Assembly (NCBI GenBank): GCA_018105865.1
Contig: CM030872.1
Location: forward strand, 9,537,629 to 9,601,628
Reading direction: 5' to 3'
Length of the DNA stretch: 64,000 bases
DNA from: Metaphire vulgaris
Lineage: Eukaryota; Annelida; Clitellata; Crassiclitellata; Megascolecidae
The translations under genes were made by a program, and so were the position numbers. Shown piece by piece: positions 1 through 13,300 of the stretch. The stretch's first letter is position 1. Each line of letters begins with the position of its first letter. Below the pieces are notes generated by a model. It did not search any database. It was not told where the DNA came from and worked only from the letters and a program-made list of their open reading frames with translations.

Positions 1-202
1 TCAAACCATAACGTTGACTAATTAACCCCTTAACTGGGGATCCCGGATATATCCGTCCGTTTTACATTGAGTTACAGTTAAATACACGATTAAGGGGTTA
101 AAATATTAGTGGAGGTGTATCGTTATCTATTCTGCTGTGGCTTAGCCTTGGACTTGTACAGTATGACCGTCGAAAGATCGCTCGACACCTTATCCAATAG
201 TC

Positions 203-379
203 CAGTGTTCTATCCAGCCCTGTTAGGGGGGATTCCCCCTCAAAAAAGAACACCTCAAAATCCTCCCCCCTCCCCAATTTCAACAGTGACACAATTTTAG
301 CATTCACCCGTGTCTATTTCCTCCAGCCAAGTCAATTTCCCCATCCACTCAAGGCCCCTGGGGACTGGATAAAACAGTG
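203..379. mobile_element. hAT-like MITE (CAGTGTTYTATCCAG ends)
   Basis: Ends are cagtgttctatccag and ctggataaaacagtg. Flanks are caatagtc and taatagtc, 7 of 8 matching, consistent with an aged 8-bp target duplication. A relative lies at 57616-57776. Confidence 0.65.
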
Positions 380-969
380 TAATAGTCTCGGTCAGATAAA
401 ACAAAGCGCTGAGACGGTTATCTAACTTATCTTACAGGAATTCCATTGACAAACAGGTGGACTTCGGATCTTTCGCGCCGTCTCTTTTCGAATTCGTCGA
501 TTCTGAGACTGACGTCGACTTTGCACGGAGCGGACAGATACTAAGAAAACCAATGCCAGAACTTATCCAGGCCACCATTCTGTTCTATTCTATTCCCTAG
601 ATAATTTATTAAACGCTATAACATAGCTAGAGTTGAAATCAAGAGCGATTTACAAATGTTCGTAAGATGTGCGAAATAAGTGCGTCTTGAGGGCAGTCGC
701 AAACGCCTCGAAGGATGTAATAGATGTCTCTGAGACAGCTATTATAACGACAGAATTGCAGTGGGCCTACTTATAGGTTTATTTTAAAAGCTTTTGCACT
801 AGTGGCCGTTACTGTCCTCTAATCCAATTCATTGCATTAAAAAATTTTAGAACTATTTTAAGCAAATCTAAAGTACTAAAGTGCTATTGATTTTAGTACT
901 AAAGAGTACTAAAGTGCTCTTGATTTTGACATTTTGTCATGCATACTGCGCTATATAAGTTGTCAGTTA

Positions 970-1084
970 TGAATGAATGAATGAATGAATGAATGAATGA
1001 ATGAATGAATGAATGAATGAATGAATGAATGAATGAATGAATGAATGAATGAATGAATGAATGAATGAATGAATGAATGAATGA
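970..1084. repeat. (GAAT)n microsatellite
   Basis: About 28 uninterrupted copies of a tetranucleotide. Open frames across it encode only HSFI-type repeats and are not genes. Confidence 0.95.
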
Positions 1085-2215
1085 AATCATTTCAAAGACA
1101 TTGTATTGTCGTAAGTTGGCTGGTTACTTTTGGTCTCTTGGCCGGTCGCAGCAGCTGGCTCCGCCTCTTCTCCGTCAGCTCCTTCGGTGAAAGGGCGACG
1201 TGCACAGCGCCTCCTATCGTCTCAGCTATCACCTCGGTGATAGCGAATTCACTGTCTCTTTTGCGATTCATCGCTAGACAGATATAAATAAATAAATAAA
1301 TATATATAAATAAAATAATAATAGTAATAAGGCGGCACTAGCCCTAGGGCGGCATTTTCGATTTTTAGAACTTCCGTCAAAAATTCGATTAAAAATATGC
1401 AAAAACAGTCGGTCAAAATTCAAAATCAAACTTCAGTAGCCGGATAAAAAGGGCGCAGTAGCGTGCAGAGGGGGGTTGGTGGGGCGGTGGCCCCTGGCGC
1501 CGACCAGATGGGGGCGCCAAAATTGACTCGGCGACCTTTTTACTTTGCCCCGAGGTGCCCACCACTTTCTGAACGCCACTGAAGAGCGGTACTTTCTATT
1601 TTCGCCCCAGACGGCACTTTGCCTCGCTACGCCACTGCGTGTGTTGCTAGTGCTTTTATATCCAATGATAAGTAACTTCTCATGTAGATTACAGCTAGAT
1701 GGTAATTTCAGTTTGGTTTACTCTTCCGAGAGACAGCCGCGGTAAATATACGGTAGCCTAATACTAGCTTTTTTAGCGCATAGGAATAAGGAGTTACTTC
1801 GGTGCTAGTTTTGAACGCGCTATAGAAGTTAACGAGATTTTACCTACTTAATTTTGGATTCATCGCTTCATAAGTGTTTCGTCTCAATGCAGTTCGGCGC
1901 AAATCATGACAATCGCCGAGTTATTATTCGCTTTCAGAGCTCGGCAAATCCTATGCAACGATTACGTTAAGTGTAGGCCTATGTCCACACACTCGAGATT
2001 TTGAAATTTACAACCGCAGATAGCAGAAGAAGTCAATAGAGGCGTTTGAAAGCCTACGCAATGACAAATCCCTAAATGTGCGTTAGCGTTTATAGAAGTA
2101 AGACCATTGTGGACATGAGCAAGTCCGTAGCCATGTCACGGGATGGCGAGCCCTGAAGACGCAACTCAAGAGCTAGCCTACATGATGAAAACGTTTTCAA
2201 ATTTATGCCTACGGC

Positions 2216-2395
2216 CAGTGGCGGCTCTAGGATTTGGCAAGTGGGGGCGATGGGGGAACTTCTAATCATGGGGGCCAACCATTTGTTGTTTAATGTATGT
2301 AGCATTAAGTATAGGGTCCCAACTAGGGGCCACTGGGGGCCAGGCTCTCAATAGGGGGCACGGGCCCCCTGGCCCCCCCGGTGGAGCCGCCACTG
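2216..2395. mobile_element. hAT-like MITE, 180 bp (CAGTGGCGGCTC family)
   Basis: Terminal inverted repeats cagtggcggctc and gagccgccactg (one mismatch inside), flanked by perfect 8-bp duplications cctacggc at 2208-2215 and 2396-2403. Same family at 34215, 37131 and 53404. Confidence 0.9.
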
Positions 2396-2446
2396 CCTAC
2401 GGCAACTGTAAGCCTCCTGTATTGTAATCTGTACTTCTGCTATAAC

Positions 2447-2631
2447 CATTAGCGTCGCTATGGGGGCAAATGGGGCAACAGCCCCCTCCCCCCTCAACCT
2501 GCCCCAGACCACCTACCAGATTCGCGCAAGTCCGGTTGAGAACGTTTTCTGTGGAGAGGGGGTGAGGGGTGGGTAAGAAATCTGACACGCTAGCTTCTCC
2601 CCCCAACCAAAAATTCCTGGCGTCGACACTG
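2447..2631. mobile_element. MITE copy 1 of the cross-paired structure
   Basis: 185-bp element with ends cattagcgtcgc and gcgtcgacactg. Left flank gctataac, right flank cgttctaa: these do not match each other but match the outer flanks of copy 2 the other way round. Confidence 0.8.
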
Positions 2632-3435
2632 CGTTCTAAATACAGACGACGATGGCCTAAGTATGCAATAGCGATTGACATCGATTATTAAAGGATGCTA
2701 AAGATAATCTCTCAATATGGTACTTGAAATCGATCTCTAACAGGACGACGTAAGTTTCAAAAATGCGGTTGAATTTGGACAAATCCTATGCGTTATTAGC
2801 ATTATGGAATAATGAGGGTTGTCATGGATGAACCGTTTTAAATGCAGAAGGTGATGGCCCATGTTTGCAATAGCGATTGATATCAATGTAGTAATGGATG
2901 CTAGAGATAGTCTCTTAATATGGTCCTTGACATCGATCTCTAACAGGACGAAGTAAGTTTCAAAAATGCGGTTGATTTTGCACAAATCCTATGTATTATT
3001 ATTGTTGTCATGGATGAACCGTTTTAAATGGAGAAGTTGATGGCCTATGATTTAAATAGAGATGGACATCGATGCAGTAAAGGATGCTAAAGAAAGTGGT
3101 TCAATATGGGGCTTAAAATCGATTTCCAACAGGACGAATTAAGTTTCAAAAATGCGGCTGAATTTGCACAAATCCTATGCATTATGTGCATTATGGAATG
3201 ACGCGGGTTGTTATTAATGCACCTTTCAAAATGTAGAAGGTGATGGCCTGTGATTATAATAGTGATTGATATCGATGTATTGAAATATGCTAAAGATAGT
3301 CGCTCAATATGGTCCTTGACATCGATCTCTAACAGGACGAAGTAAGTTTAAAAAATGCGGTTGAATTTTCACAAATCCTATGCATTATTAGCATTATATG
3401 GAATGACGAGGGTTGTCATGGTGGAGGCGTTCTAA
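2632..3435. repeat. Four-monomer ~200-bp satellite between two MITE copies
   Basis: Four diverged monomers of 202, 186, 203 and 205 bp begin at 2632, 2834, 3020 and 3223, each containing acaaatcctatg and gatggcc. The array starts at cgttctaa (2632) and ends with the same octamer (3428-3435), so it holds an integral number of monomers. Confidence 0.85.
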
Positions 3436-5282
3436 CATTAGCGTCGCCACGGGGGGCAAATGGGACAACTGCCCCCACCTGCCCCAGACCACCTACCAGA
3501 TTCAGTGGCGTAACTACATTGGTGCAAACCGGTGCAATTGCACCGGTCGGACCGCCCAGGGCAACTTGTGAAAATCGTGTAAATCCGATGAGATTTTTAT
3601 TGCGGGTGGGGGTGAGGAGGGGGTGAACCTGGTATTGTAGGTTCTACAAGACGGCAACTGGTTGGTTACTACTTTTTGCGCCAAACTGGCTTCTCCAGTC
3701 GGGCAGGCTCAAGCTGTACTGCGTTAAGTCTCCTCGTTATCGCATAGCATCTAGCATGACCCAATGGAATGCGCTGATAAAGAAGGCTGCCAACCCCTAC
3801 TATCTCAAGTTCGGAGCAGAAGATCCCCGCTGCGTCTACTACGATGGCACACAAACACAATAGCAACATGTCCCCAGTTCAGGATTGGCGTAAACGTATC
3901 AGTGCTTCAGTTGCGTAGGGATGGGTTTCCGACGTGTCACTGCTGATCGTTCGAATAGGGCAAAATATCCATTCCTCTGATATTAAATTTAAAATGTCCA
4001 ATTTAAGCAATAGAGAATGTCACAGGCAAAATTCTGAATGCCAAGAACTTTTGAAATACAAGAGGTAGTGCCCTAAGTTTTTGAAAAAAACTTGATTACT
4101 AGGTGCACTTCACTTGCCTGTCAAAAGTGCTGGCCATTCACACGTCTGCCAATACCATTCTCTGTAGTTTAAAAATGTCCAATTTAAGCAATATACGGGG
4201 TGGTCACACTTCAGGCCCTGCAAAAGTATCAGGAGGCATGTTATATTTACAGTTGTAATTGCGAACGACGTAAGACAGCATGCGAGTGTAAATGATCGAA
4301 TTCGGTGCTAAAATATATATATTCTGACGGAATAAACGGATAGTGAATGTGGGCGTGAATTTACACAAAGAAATGCATGGCGTTAAGCAGTAGATAATGC
4401 CACAGGCAAAGTTCTGAATGCCAAGCACTTTTGATATACAAGAGATAGTGCCCTAATTTTTGAAAAACAATTGATTACTAGCTGCTCTTCACTTGCTTGT
4501 CAAAAGTGCTAGCCATCCACACTTCTGGCAATACCATTCTCTGTAGTTTAAAAATGGAAGTTGGTGGGGGTGATGCAAAGTGAAGAGGAAAAACAAGAAA
4601 AAAGAGAAAAAGGTCTTTGCTAGTAATGTCTTGCTCACTAAATGTTAAGAAACCTTGCCATAAAAAGGCCGACAAGCAAGAAAAATAGGGTAATTTGCGG
4701 TATTGTTCACTACATTTTTTAAAAACTCACCGGAAAATAGGTTGACAAGCAACAAAGGTCATCCGGAAGTCCGGAACCCCGGTGGAGGAAAAGCATCCCC
4801 AGTCATCAAAGTGGTGGAACCGCCACTGAGTACGTGTTGTACATTATGATAAAAACTTCACTATTCGAGAAGTGAACCTGACATTTTTAATTAACGTTCA
4901 CAATGACAGAGAAGAAAGTGGCACGTCCCAAATTCCCAAGTGCTGTCTCTTTGTGTGTCTAAAATGCGTTAAAAGTCACACGCGGGCATTTGTAATTTTT
5001 AAAATTTTAAGGAGGTTATACTCCCGGACCCCCATTAAACAGGGGAGGAAGGGAAGGGAGGAGGAGAGAGAGAAAGGGTGAAGAAAAGAAAAGAAGGAAA
5101 AGGGCGGCTGGTTTGCACCGGTCGGGATTTTTTCCTAGCTACGCCAATGACCAGATTAGCGCATACCCGGTGAGAAAATTTTCTGTGGAGGGGAGGTGAG
5201 GGGTGGGTAAGGAATCTGACACGCTACGCTAGCCCCTTTTGCCACCCCCCCCCCACACCAAAAATTCCTGGCGACGCCACTG
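3436..5282. mobile_element. MITE copy 2, interrupted by a 1.65-kb hAT element
   Basis: Pieces 3436-3502 and 5158-5282 together align with copy 1 (2447-2631), giving an exact empty site for the insert. Left flank cgttctaa, right flank gccataac. Confidence 0.82.
3503..5149. mobile_element. hAT-like non-autonomous element, 1,647 bp
   Basis: Ends cagtggcgta and tacgccaatg, with inner inverted stretches around gcaccggtcgg. Perfect 8-bp duplications accagatt at 3495-3502 and 5150-5157. No transposase reading frame was found, so it is probably mobilised in trans. Confidence 0.85.
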
Positions 5283-5309
5283 GCCATAACTTATGAAGAC
5301 CACACAAGA

Positions 5310-5433
<124 letters not shown>

Positions 5434-6899
5434 TGATTTTAAGTGGCTTAGAGGCTAAGTAAGCCTGTGTGAAAACCACTGACAAAATGGTGAGATGCTA
5501 TTGAAATGAATGGCGTGAAGGCAGTTTACAGGATCTGAGTCACAGAGCAATGAACAGGAGAGAGAATGGAAACAAACTATACAGATGACGACGATTCCAT
5601 GGTAAATGATGAAGATGATGACGATAAACTCACAGGTATGCTGCAGGATTTCACGGGCGTCTGGATGGGGGTGGAAGGGGGTGCAATTGCAACTCCCATG
5701 GAAAAATTGTGGAGTTATGAAAAAAGTAAAATTACACAATAGCTTCAAAGACTGTACACTGTCCAGGAAAGAGAGGAATCAACAAAATGACTGTTCTGTT
5801 GAATATCTTGTGGAACTGCATGTGTATACGCCTAAGTTGATCGGGGAAATTACAGTAGCAGCGTCTTAAGATACTGTATCTGGTTCATTTGTGCAACAGG
5901 TTTTCTAGACAACAAAACATGTGTTAATGTTCAATTCTCTCTGTAACACACTAACAGCGTCGTCCATGAGAGGCTATGGATTAACGGAAAATTGGAGACT
6001 GGTTTAGGCCGACAGTGGGCTCAAGACAGGGAGACCCATTATCAAATTTCACTCTCAATCAACAAACTTCTATAGCAACACTAGACAGTATGGTACAGTA
6101 TATCATTCAGAAGAATATGATTAATCTAACTCTAAAAATTTGGCCCTACTCTATAACGATTGGCTGTGAATTATTTGAATGACATTATTATTCTGTTGGT
6201 CTATTATACCATTGGCGCAGCCACTGGGAGTATGGGGGGGGCTCCTCTATTCTGGATTAGACCGGTGTCAGGATTTGCGCAAAACCGTTGAGAAAATGTG
6301 GGGTAGGTAGCATGATCGAAACGGTGGTAAGAACTCCCTGTGAAGCCTTTTTTGCTAGTAGGAGACTGTTTTACCCCGAAATTGTCGACGACCCCCTCCT
6401 TATATTCCGGAACCCTGGCTACGCCACTGTCCGAGCTAACCTGAATGGTAGAGCGACTCCTCGAGCGACTCAAAACCGTTTCAGCAGAAATATTTAGTTC
6501 GATAACACTTTGCGAAGAAATTAACAACTATGCTTTGGAGCTGAAACACAGCCGAAGGCAATTCATAATACAAGTAACTCCTCAGCGTTGAAGTCGATTC
6601 ATTAACAAACACCTACGCGTCGGAGCAGGCGGCAGATAAGCTGGTAAAAACGGTTACAATTGAAAGATCAAACACGTCTTGTCTCGGCGTTCTAAATGGA
6701 GGCGGTAGGCCTATTAAGACAAAGCCTAGGACAGCAGGTATGATAGGCCCGATGATTCGGCGAGGAGTGCTTGAACGGAGATTAAGTGTGGCCAGGTAAA
6801 CAGGTTATAGTGCAAAGTCCATTAGACAGCTCTGTGCACGATTACTTTTTACGCATAGGTGTAAATCTGTTATAGGCCTAATAATGACAACCACTGAAG

Positions 6900-7125
6900 C
6901 AACTCTCCGCATTCAATAACCTAGTTTTCTGATATAGCCTTTGAATCCGTTTACTGTTTCAACTGTCACTCCCACCTCGTCCAAACTGCTCCATTTGTCC
7001 ACAACCCTTGTACTAATTATTTTTCTTTCTGGGACCCACTCTCTGCTTAAACAATTTGCATTTGTGGCCTCTTGTGACGAAGTTCGAAGCGAGTCAGCAA
7101 AGGAGTAGCAAAACATTTTATTTTT
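6900..7125 (-). mobile_element. Decayed LINE reverse transcriptase C-terminus
   Basis: Minus frame reads RKIISTRVVDKWSSLDEV and VETVNGFKGYIRKLGY, the RVVNxWNSLP ... TVNxFKxxL ending of CR1/L2-type reverse transcriptases. A related piece is at 51532-51840. Non-functional remnant. Confidence 0.65.
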
Positions 7126-9662
7126 AACACAATGGTCGCCGTTAATATTTTAGCAAGGTTTTCAAATGTCACTGTTAAATATCGGTATTTGCATTTTCCA
7201 GGGCGGGGAAAGTGCCCCCTCTTGCCCTAATGTGCGGGCGCCCATGACCACTCCCCAGTTTTAGCAAAAGTTTATATAGTGGCGGTTCCAGGATTTGGCT
7301 GTGGGGGTCGTTGTGATGGCAACTTCTAAGCATGGGGGGCCAACTATTTCTTCATAAACCTGGGCTAGCCCAGTTGCTTAGAATGAGTGTACTAAAGTAT
7401 GGGGGCCACTAAGGGAAGGCAGGCATTCAATAGGGGGCACGGGCCCCCTGTGAAACCGCCTCTGAAACCAGTTTAGTAATAGGTACGCCTGTTTGGCTGA
7501 CATTTAGCCTACTTGTTCCAGTTTCCAAGTGAGAAATTTTAACCATGTAACATTTTGAGTATTGCTTCGAAGTAATATTAAGTGACGTTTCGATTAAATG
7601 TTTCAACTTTAATTAATTCATCTGCAACAAAAACAACTTGAGTCAATAGCGTGCAGAGGGGAGGGTGTTGGTGGGGCGGTGGCCCCGGGCATCCACCAGA
7701 TGGGGGCATATAGGGGCACCCAAATTGACTCGGTGACCTTTTTTGCTCAACACTTTTTTACATGAAAATCCTTAAAATTACAAACAGGAAATTGACAGAA
7801 CCCATATTTCTTACAGAGCTTTTTGCATTGCTCATGCTGTGCTTAGACCGGTACGCGTAGCACAGTGGCGTGTTTACCATTGGGCCATTTGAGCCATGGC
7901 CCCCTTTGGTCTTGGCCTAGCCTGTCCCCAGACCCCCATTATAGGCTCGCGCTTCGCGCTCGCCATGGGCTGCCCCCCACTGCCCAACTGCATCCCCCTA
8001 CTGCTACATCCCCCACTGCTACACTTCCCCAACAACTACATTCCCCCCAAAGCTCGACGTATCCCCCCACTGCTCCAGGTCACAAATCACACCCTGATAC
8101 CAACTGTGTGAAAAGAAGTGAGCATTAATAGCATTAATAGGTTTGGCAAATAGATAATATTAAACAGCTAAGTTTCAATCAAACTAATGCATTTATACAC
8201 ACCCTGCTATGACCAATTACACTGTGGCCAAGATTCGGGGATTTTTACTGAAGTGAAATTTCAACACAGGAAAAATTATTCTAAACCACTTAAAATCCAG
8301 TTACTATTAAAATTAATATTATTGTTAGTTTTTATTATTATTATTATTATTAATTTTGAACAAGACTTCACATGACATTGGTGCATTGAAATGACATTTT
8401 AAAGACATAAGTGACAATTTGAATGAATGTTGATTTGTTACTTAATATGAGCTGGTCGTGAGCAACTATAATGCTCACTCAAAGACCTCAACACCTGTTA
8501 GAAAACTCAAAGTGGAAGTGACAGCAGTGGCAATCTCTCCCTAATTCCCTTGCCATCGTTTTACAACCAAGTCAACTGGGTGTTCACCTGGAGCACATAC
8601 AACCTAAAAGTTTCCATCATGTCCACAGAGGGTTGAAGCCTGGACCTAATGAATGACGGCCCAACTGTCAACCACTGAGGAGAATACTGTGCAGTTTTTG
8701 TGACAAAATGTGGGCTTGACTGTAATCGCGAATTTTAATACAGCAACAAATACAGAAAAAAATGCAATTTAAACTTTAGTCCATAATAGCAGAATGGCTT
8801 AATTGGGTTTCAGTCATAACTCACTGTTGGAATGACACATATGGTACCTAGAGACCAATATCTTGATATCAAATGCAGATCAGTTTCTGTCTTATCCAGT
8901 TACAAAACCACTTTAAAGTCATTAAATAAGAACATGAAACTATGAATAGACTGAAAAATTTCTCAAGAATTCAATAGCTAATCGTGTCAAAAGCGCAAAT
9001 TCCATTCGAGCAGACTTCAAAACTCACCTACCCATAACTGACAGCAATCGTCAATGTGCCCACTGATTTGACCTCAGCTATGCTCATGGTACTATGACAG
9101 AATAAAGGTTCACCCGTAGGCTTTATGCCTGTAATGGGCCGGTGCTGATCCCCGGTTTCTTGGCCATCGGCCCATAGGTGGCCAGGGTCGTCGAGAGAAA
9201 ATAAGGGCCGGGTAACAAATATTGAGAACTTCAAAAATCTTGACAAGCAAGAAAAAAGGTTATCTTCATATTAAATAAATGCTGACAAGCAAAAAAAGTC
9301 GTCACTTTTTTTCTGGTTAGCATGGGTCCTTTTTTATTGCTGGGTCCAGGTAAAAATGTACCCCCTGTCCTCCCCTCTCATCGGCCCTGTATGTGGCTAA
9401 ACATAGGCGGACAGTGGCCAGTCATTCCACCAAACCTAAGGATACCTTCTAAATGTTACCATTGCCACTTGTTTTACCACTGCAATTGAGTGAAGGCTGA
9501 ATCAACCCCAGATCTCTTGCACATATATCAAACTCACTTACATCAGCTCTACAGGTCACTTGTGTTACCACTCATCTATCTTCCTGCCCCTAAATTACAG
9601 TGATATACATTTCTTTTATTCAATAAGGATTCAATGTATAACGCCTATCCTTTTATAAAAAC

Positions 9663-9668
9663 TTTATT
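9663..9668 (-). terminator. Candidate poly(A) signal of the ZNF280-like gene
   Basis: AATAAA on the minus strand about 500 nt past the stop codon. Another copy is at 9615-9620. Position is reasonable but the motif is short and the region AT-rich. Confidence 0.3.
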
Positions 9669-10167
9669 ATTATCGCAAAACTCCCAATAATTTCGAGCAC
9701 AAGTGAAATTGATTTTGCCACATATTCACCACAGTCCACTTTTCTATAAATTTACCATAAGAAAAAATTCCAGCCTTCCTAGATCTGCATCAGTAACCCT
9801 TTTGCAACCAATGCTGCACTAACGCATCAACGTACTGGTCGATGCTGGCACAGGGGCCTAGGTCGTTCCGCACATGCAGAGGGAGCAAAAGGGTTAACTC
9901 GAAGAACGTAGGATAAAGAGATTTTTCAAGTACACAGGAACAGTTTAACGCGTGGATTTATACATCATTTCCAGCCGATAGCGCACTTCTCAGTCAAGAA
10001 AACCCAAAACAGAAGCATGAACTTAGTACATCGTAACATAGATGGCAACAATTAATTAATTTCAGGAGTTGACACAAAAAGTAAGTATGACTCGCCTCAA
10101 CACACTAACAACACGGCCAACCGCAAATTAAAGTGCAAACTTGTGTAAAGCTACAACTGCAATATGT

Positions 10168-10321
10168 TCAATAGTAGTTGTTTCTTCCATAGCTGTTCGA
10201 GTTATAACGGTTTCGGTTCGGGTCTGCGCTTCGACCGTACTCTCTTCTGGAAAAGTTGTCACGACGGTCGTAGTGGGGGCCGTCCCTCTCCTGCCGATAG
10301 CCGTGGCCGTAGCTTTCGTTC
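10168..10321 (-). CDS. ZNF280-like terminal exon: Tyr/Arg/Asn-rich tail and stop
   Basis: Acceptor gtttgaag completes the split Lys codon, then NESYGHGYRQERDG, YDRRDNFSRREYGR and NSYGRNNYY before TGA (10168-10170). The composition continues that of exon 16. Candidate poly(A) signals (AATAAA on this strand) lie at 9663-9668 and 9615-9620. Confidence 0.72.
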
Positions 10322-13300
10322 CTTCAAACATCAACCAGAAAACATCTGTAAGATTCTAAGGAGAAACTTATCAAGATAAAGCTTCAAATACTACAGTGGT
10401 TCTTAACCGAGGTACATGTACACCTTGGGGGTACTTGAGGGACGCTGTAGGGGTACGCAGAATGATCTGGAAATAAAGTCTGCTTAAAATGACTATTACT
10501 ACAACGTACACTGTACAAATGTTTGCAATAAATTAGAAATGGTAAAAGAAACATTCCATATTCTGGCTTGTGCACAATCTATGACAGAAGTACGCTGCAG
10601 TTAATTTTTTATATATTATTGTTATATTGTTATTTATGTATTATTATTATTACTTTGTCCTCATAGAAGGTACTGTAGGCTGGTTAAGTTCTTCTAGGGA
10701 TGTTATATTAAATACTATTATATTATAATAATCTATTATTGTAATAATAATTAAGTTATTCTATAAATGTTATTATTAAGTTCTTCTACATATGTTATTA
10801 TGTAACTTTCAATGATTTTTATGCTTTGGAAATAATAAAATGATGATGATTGTAGGGGGTAGTGGTACTCTGCTCTCTTATACTTGTTTTATGGGTACGT
10901 AATCCCAAAATGGTTAAGAACCACTGAAATACTAGAACCACTTGTTCAGCAACCAACTTTACGGTAATAACAGTTTTAGTCCGAAGAAACAACCAGTGAC
11001 ACAACAGCTGAATGATTCAGGAGGCTCCGAGCCAGCACCCCGCCACTCTCCACCTACCCCTTCCCCCCACATCCTTCTGCCCATCCATCCCTACCCCAAG
11101 TCTGAATTGTTCACAGTAAAATTATCAGCATGCGTAAGATATCGTGTGGCAGAACGACATGAAGACCAAAAAGAAGTTGTGGACCTAGGACTATGGATAT
11201 TAATATTTCTTCCCCATCAATTGAATGGCTGGGTGGAATAAGGAGGTAACTGTATCTGATCCCCCCCCAATGGTTTAAGTATCAATAACCTTAAGAGGGG
11301 TAACTGCATTTACTTTGTCATTTCACCGGACCCTTCAACTGATATTTTCACCACTAACGGGGTAACTGGATTTACTTCCTTATTTTTCTGGGCCCTTCAA
11401 TTGACAACCTCACCATTAAGGTGGTAACTGCATTTGATTCCTTATTCCACCCATCCATTCAATTACGGACCAATGCAGTCAGATCAACTAATTGCTATTT
11501 AGCATTGGCCACACTCACTTGTATTCGCCACTGCTACCGCCTCTGTCGCACGGTCGGTAGTTTCTGTCGCCGTGCTCCCTCTGCCGGTAATCTTGTACAT
11601 CGTAACCTCTTCGATTGAAGTCCCTTTGATTGTAGGTCCTTCGATCGCAGTCTCTTGGTTCGAATCCTCTGTGCTCGTAGTTTCTGCTGTCTCTTCGTTC
11701 ATTGTACTCGCGATCCCTGTAATACGACGTATCGGGTTTATGCGAATCGTGGTGACCAGAAGTGCCACGGGTCGTGACGAATGAGCATCTTTACTGCCAC
11801 CTTCAAGACTCGCTGTCTGGGGCCTGGTACGAAGAGATTCAGAGTCTCTGACCTGTAAATACACAATGCAGAGTCCTGGTATAGGCAGATACAGTGCAGA
11901 ACTTGGATATAATGGACTTATTCATAATGTATAACATTATAACATTGTTGTAACAATGTTGTAACATACCACAATAACATACCTCAGTTGTAACATACCA
12001 CAATGTACAATCCCATGTGATGCGCTATCATATTGGATAAAATGCACCTTGGATGTAACATACAGAATTTTACAGACCCACTGAGTATGTGATAACGATC
12101 TGAGTCACAGAGCAATGAACAGGATTTCAAGAATGGCAGCAAACTGTACAGATGGCTTTATACACCAACGGGCAAAGAGCCCACGGTTAATGATGGCGAT
12201 GATGATGATACACATCTCATAACTGGTCTAATATTAATTGGGCAGCCACATACCACAATACATAAATATGAATATAACTGTATAACATTACAGAACAGTA
12301 CTAGACAGTGCTCGAATTGTGAGAAAATGAAAGGGGGGGTCATGGCGAGCGTGGTGTTTTAAGAATTTGCACTTTTGTCATTTTTGCATTTCTCTAGGGA
12401 GGGTCAGCCATTTTAAATGAACCCCCAACCCCAGCAATTCGAGCTCTGGTACTAGACACTAGACAAGTATGCAATAATGCTAACAATAGCATTAACCAAT
12501 CATAGATAATTAAAATTAAATGACTAATAATAATTATAACATATATCAAAACTCTTTAAAACTTCTCTTACCAGTAAGAAATCTATGTAATAATAATACA
12601 ATAAATATTACAAAAAAACTAAATATTTTTGTGTCAAGTGGACTGTAATTTGTACTTTTCAGATTGCTGTTACTATTAAGCCATCCAAGAGAAGCTTAGC
12701 ATATATCACTTGAATGAGAAGCAATAAAGTTGGGTCTTAAGATTCCACGTGAATTATGTAACAGAATTCACTTTTGCGATGATTTTAGGCATGCTTCATA
12801 TCGTAACCTGTCACTCATTCAAACATGGCAGTTTGTCAGGAGGTGAATTAAGCAGTTGGCTGTGACTGCTAGAGTCGAAGATGTGTACGAATAATTGCTT
12901 TGCAAACCAGCATCAAGCAAGCCATGGACCAACATGTCTGTATGCAGCAAATAAATGAAAGTGTGTTTTTAGCATTGGAAATGGAGATCAGCGCCACCCT
13001 ACGAGCCTTGAAATTAGCCTTGAGAGCTCGGGAAGGACTTTACTTTTTACCTTACTACTTTATCTAATCTAATCTAGTCTTAAACTTCTATAGCACTACT
13101 TCATAATGCATAGGAACATCAACTGATGGCACACCAAAATCCAAATAATTAAAGATCCAGGTCAAATCCAGGATATCTGGCCAGACAAACTGGTGACAGT
13201 CTATGGTGGATAAGCCAGATGAAAAAGATGGGGTTTTAATCTTGTTCTAAAAATCTGTAATGAATTTGCAATGCGTACATGTGCACATACGTACTTTAGC

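Larger units (their letters stand above)
1..2215. other. Gene-free, repeat-derived region
   Basis: No exon recognised. Contains an inverted-repeat element at 203-379, a LINE 3' scrap near 620-760 (minus), the (GAAT)n array at 970-1084, and a fragment of a G-rich element near 1460-1570 that recurs at 7650 and 39180. Confidence 0.6.
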
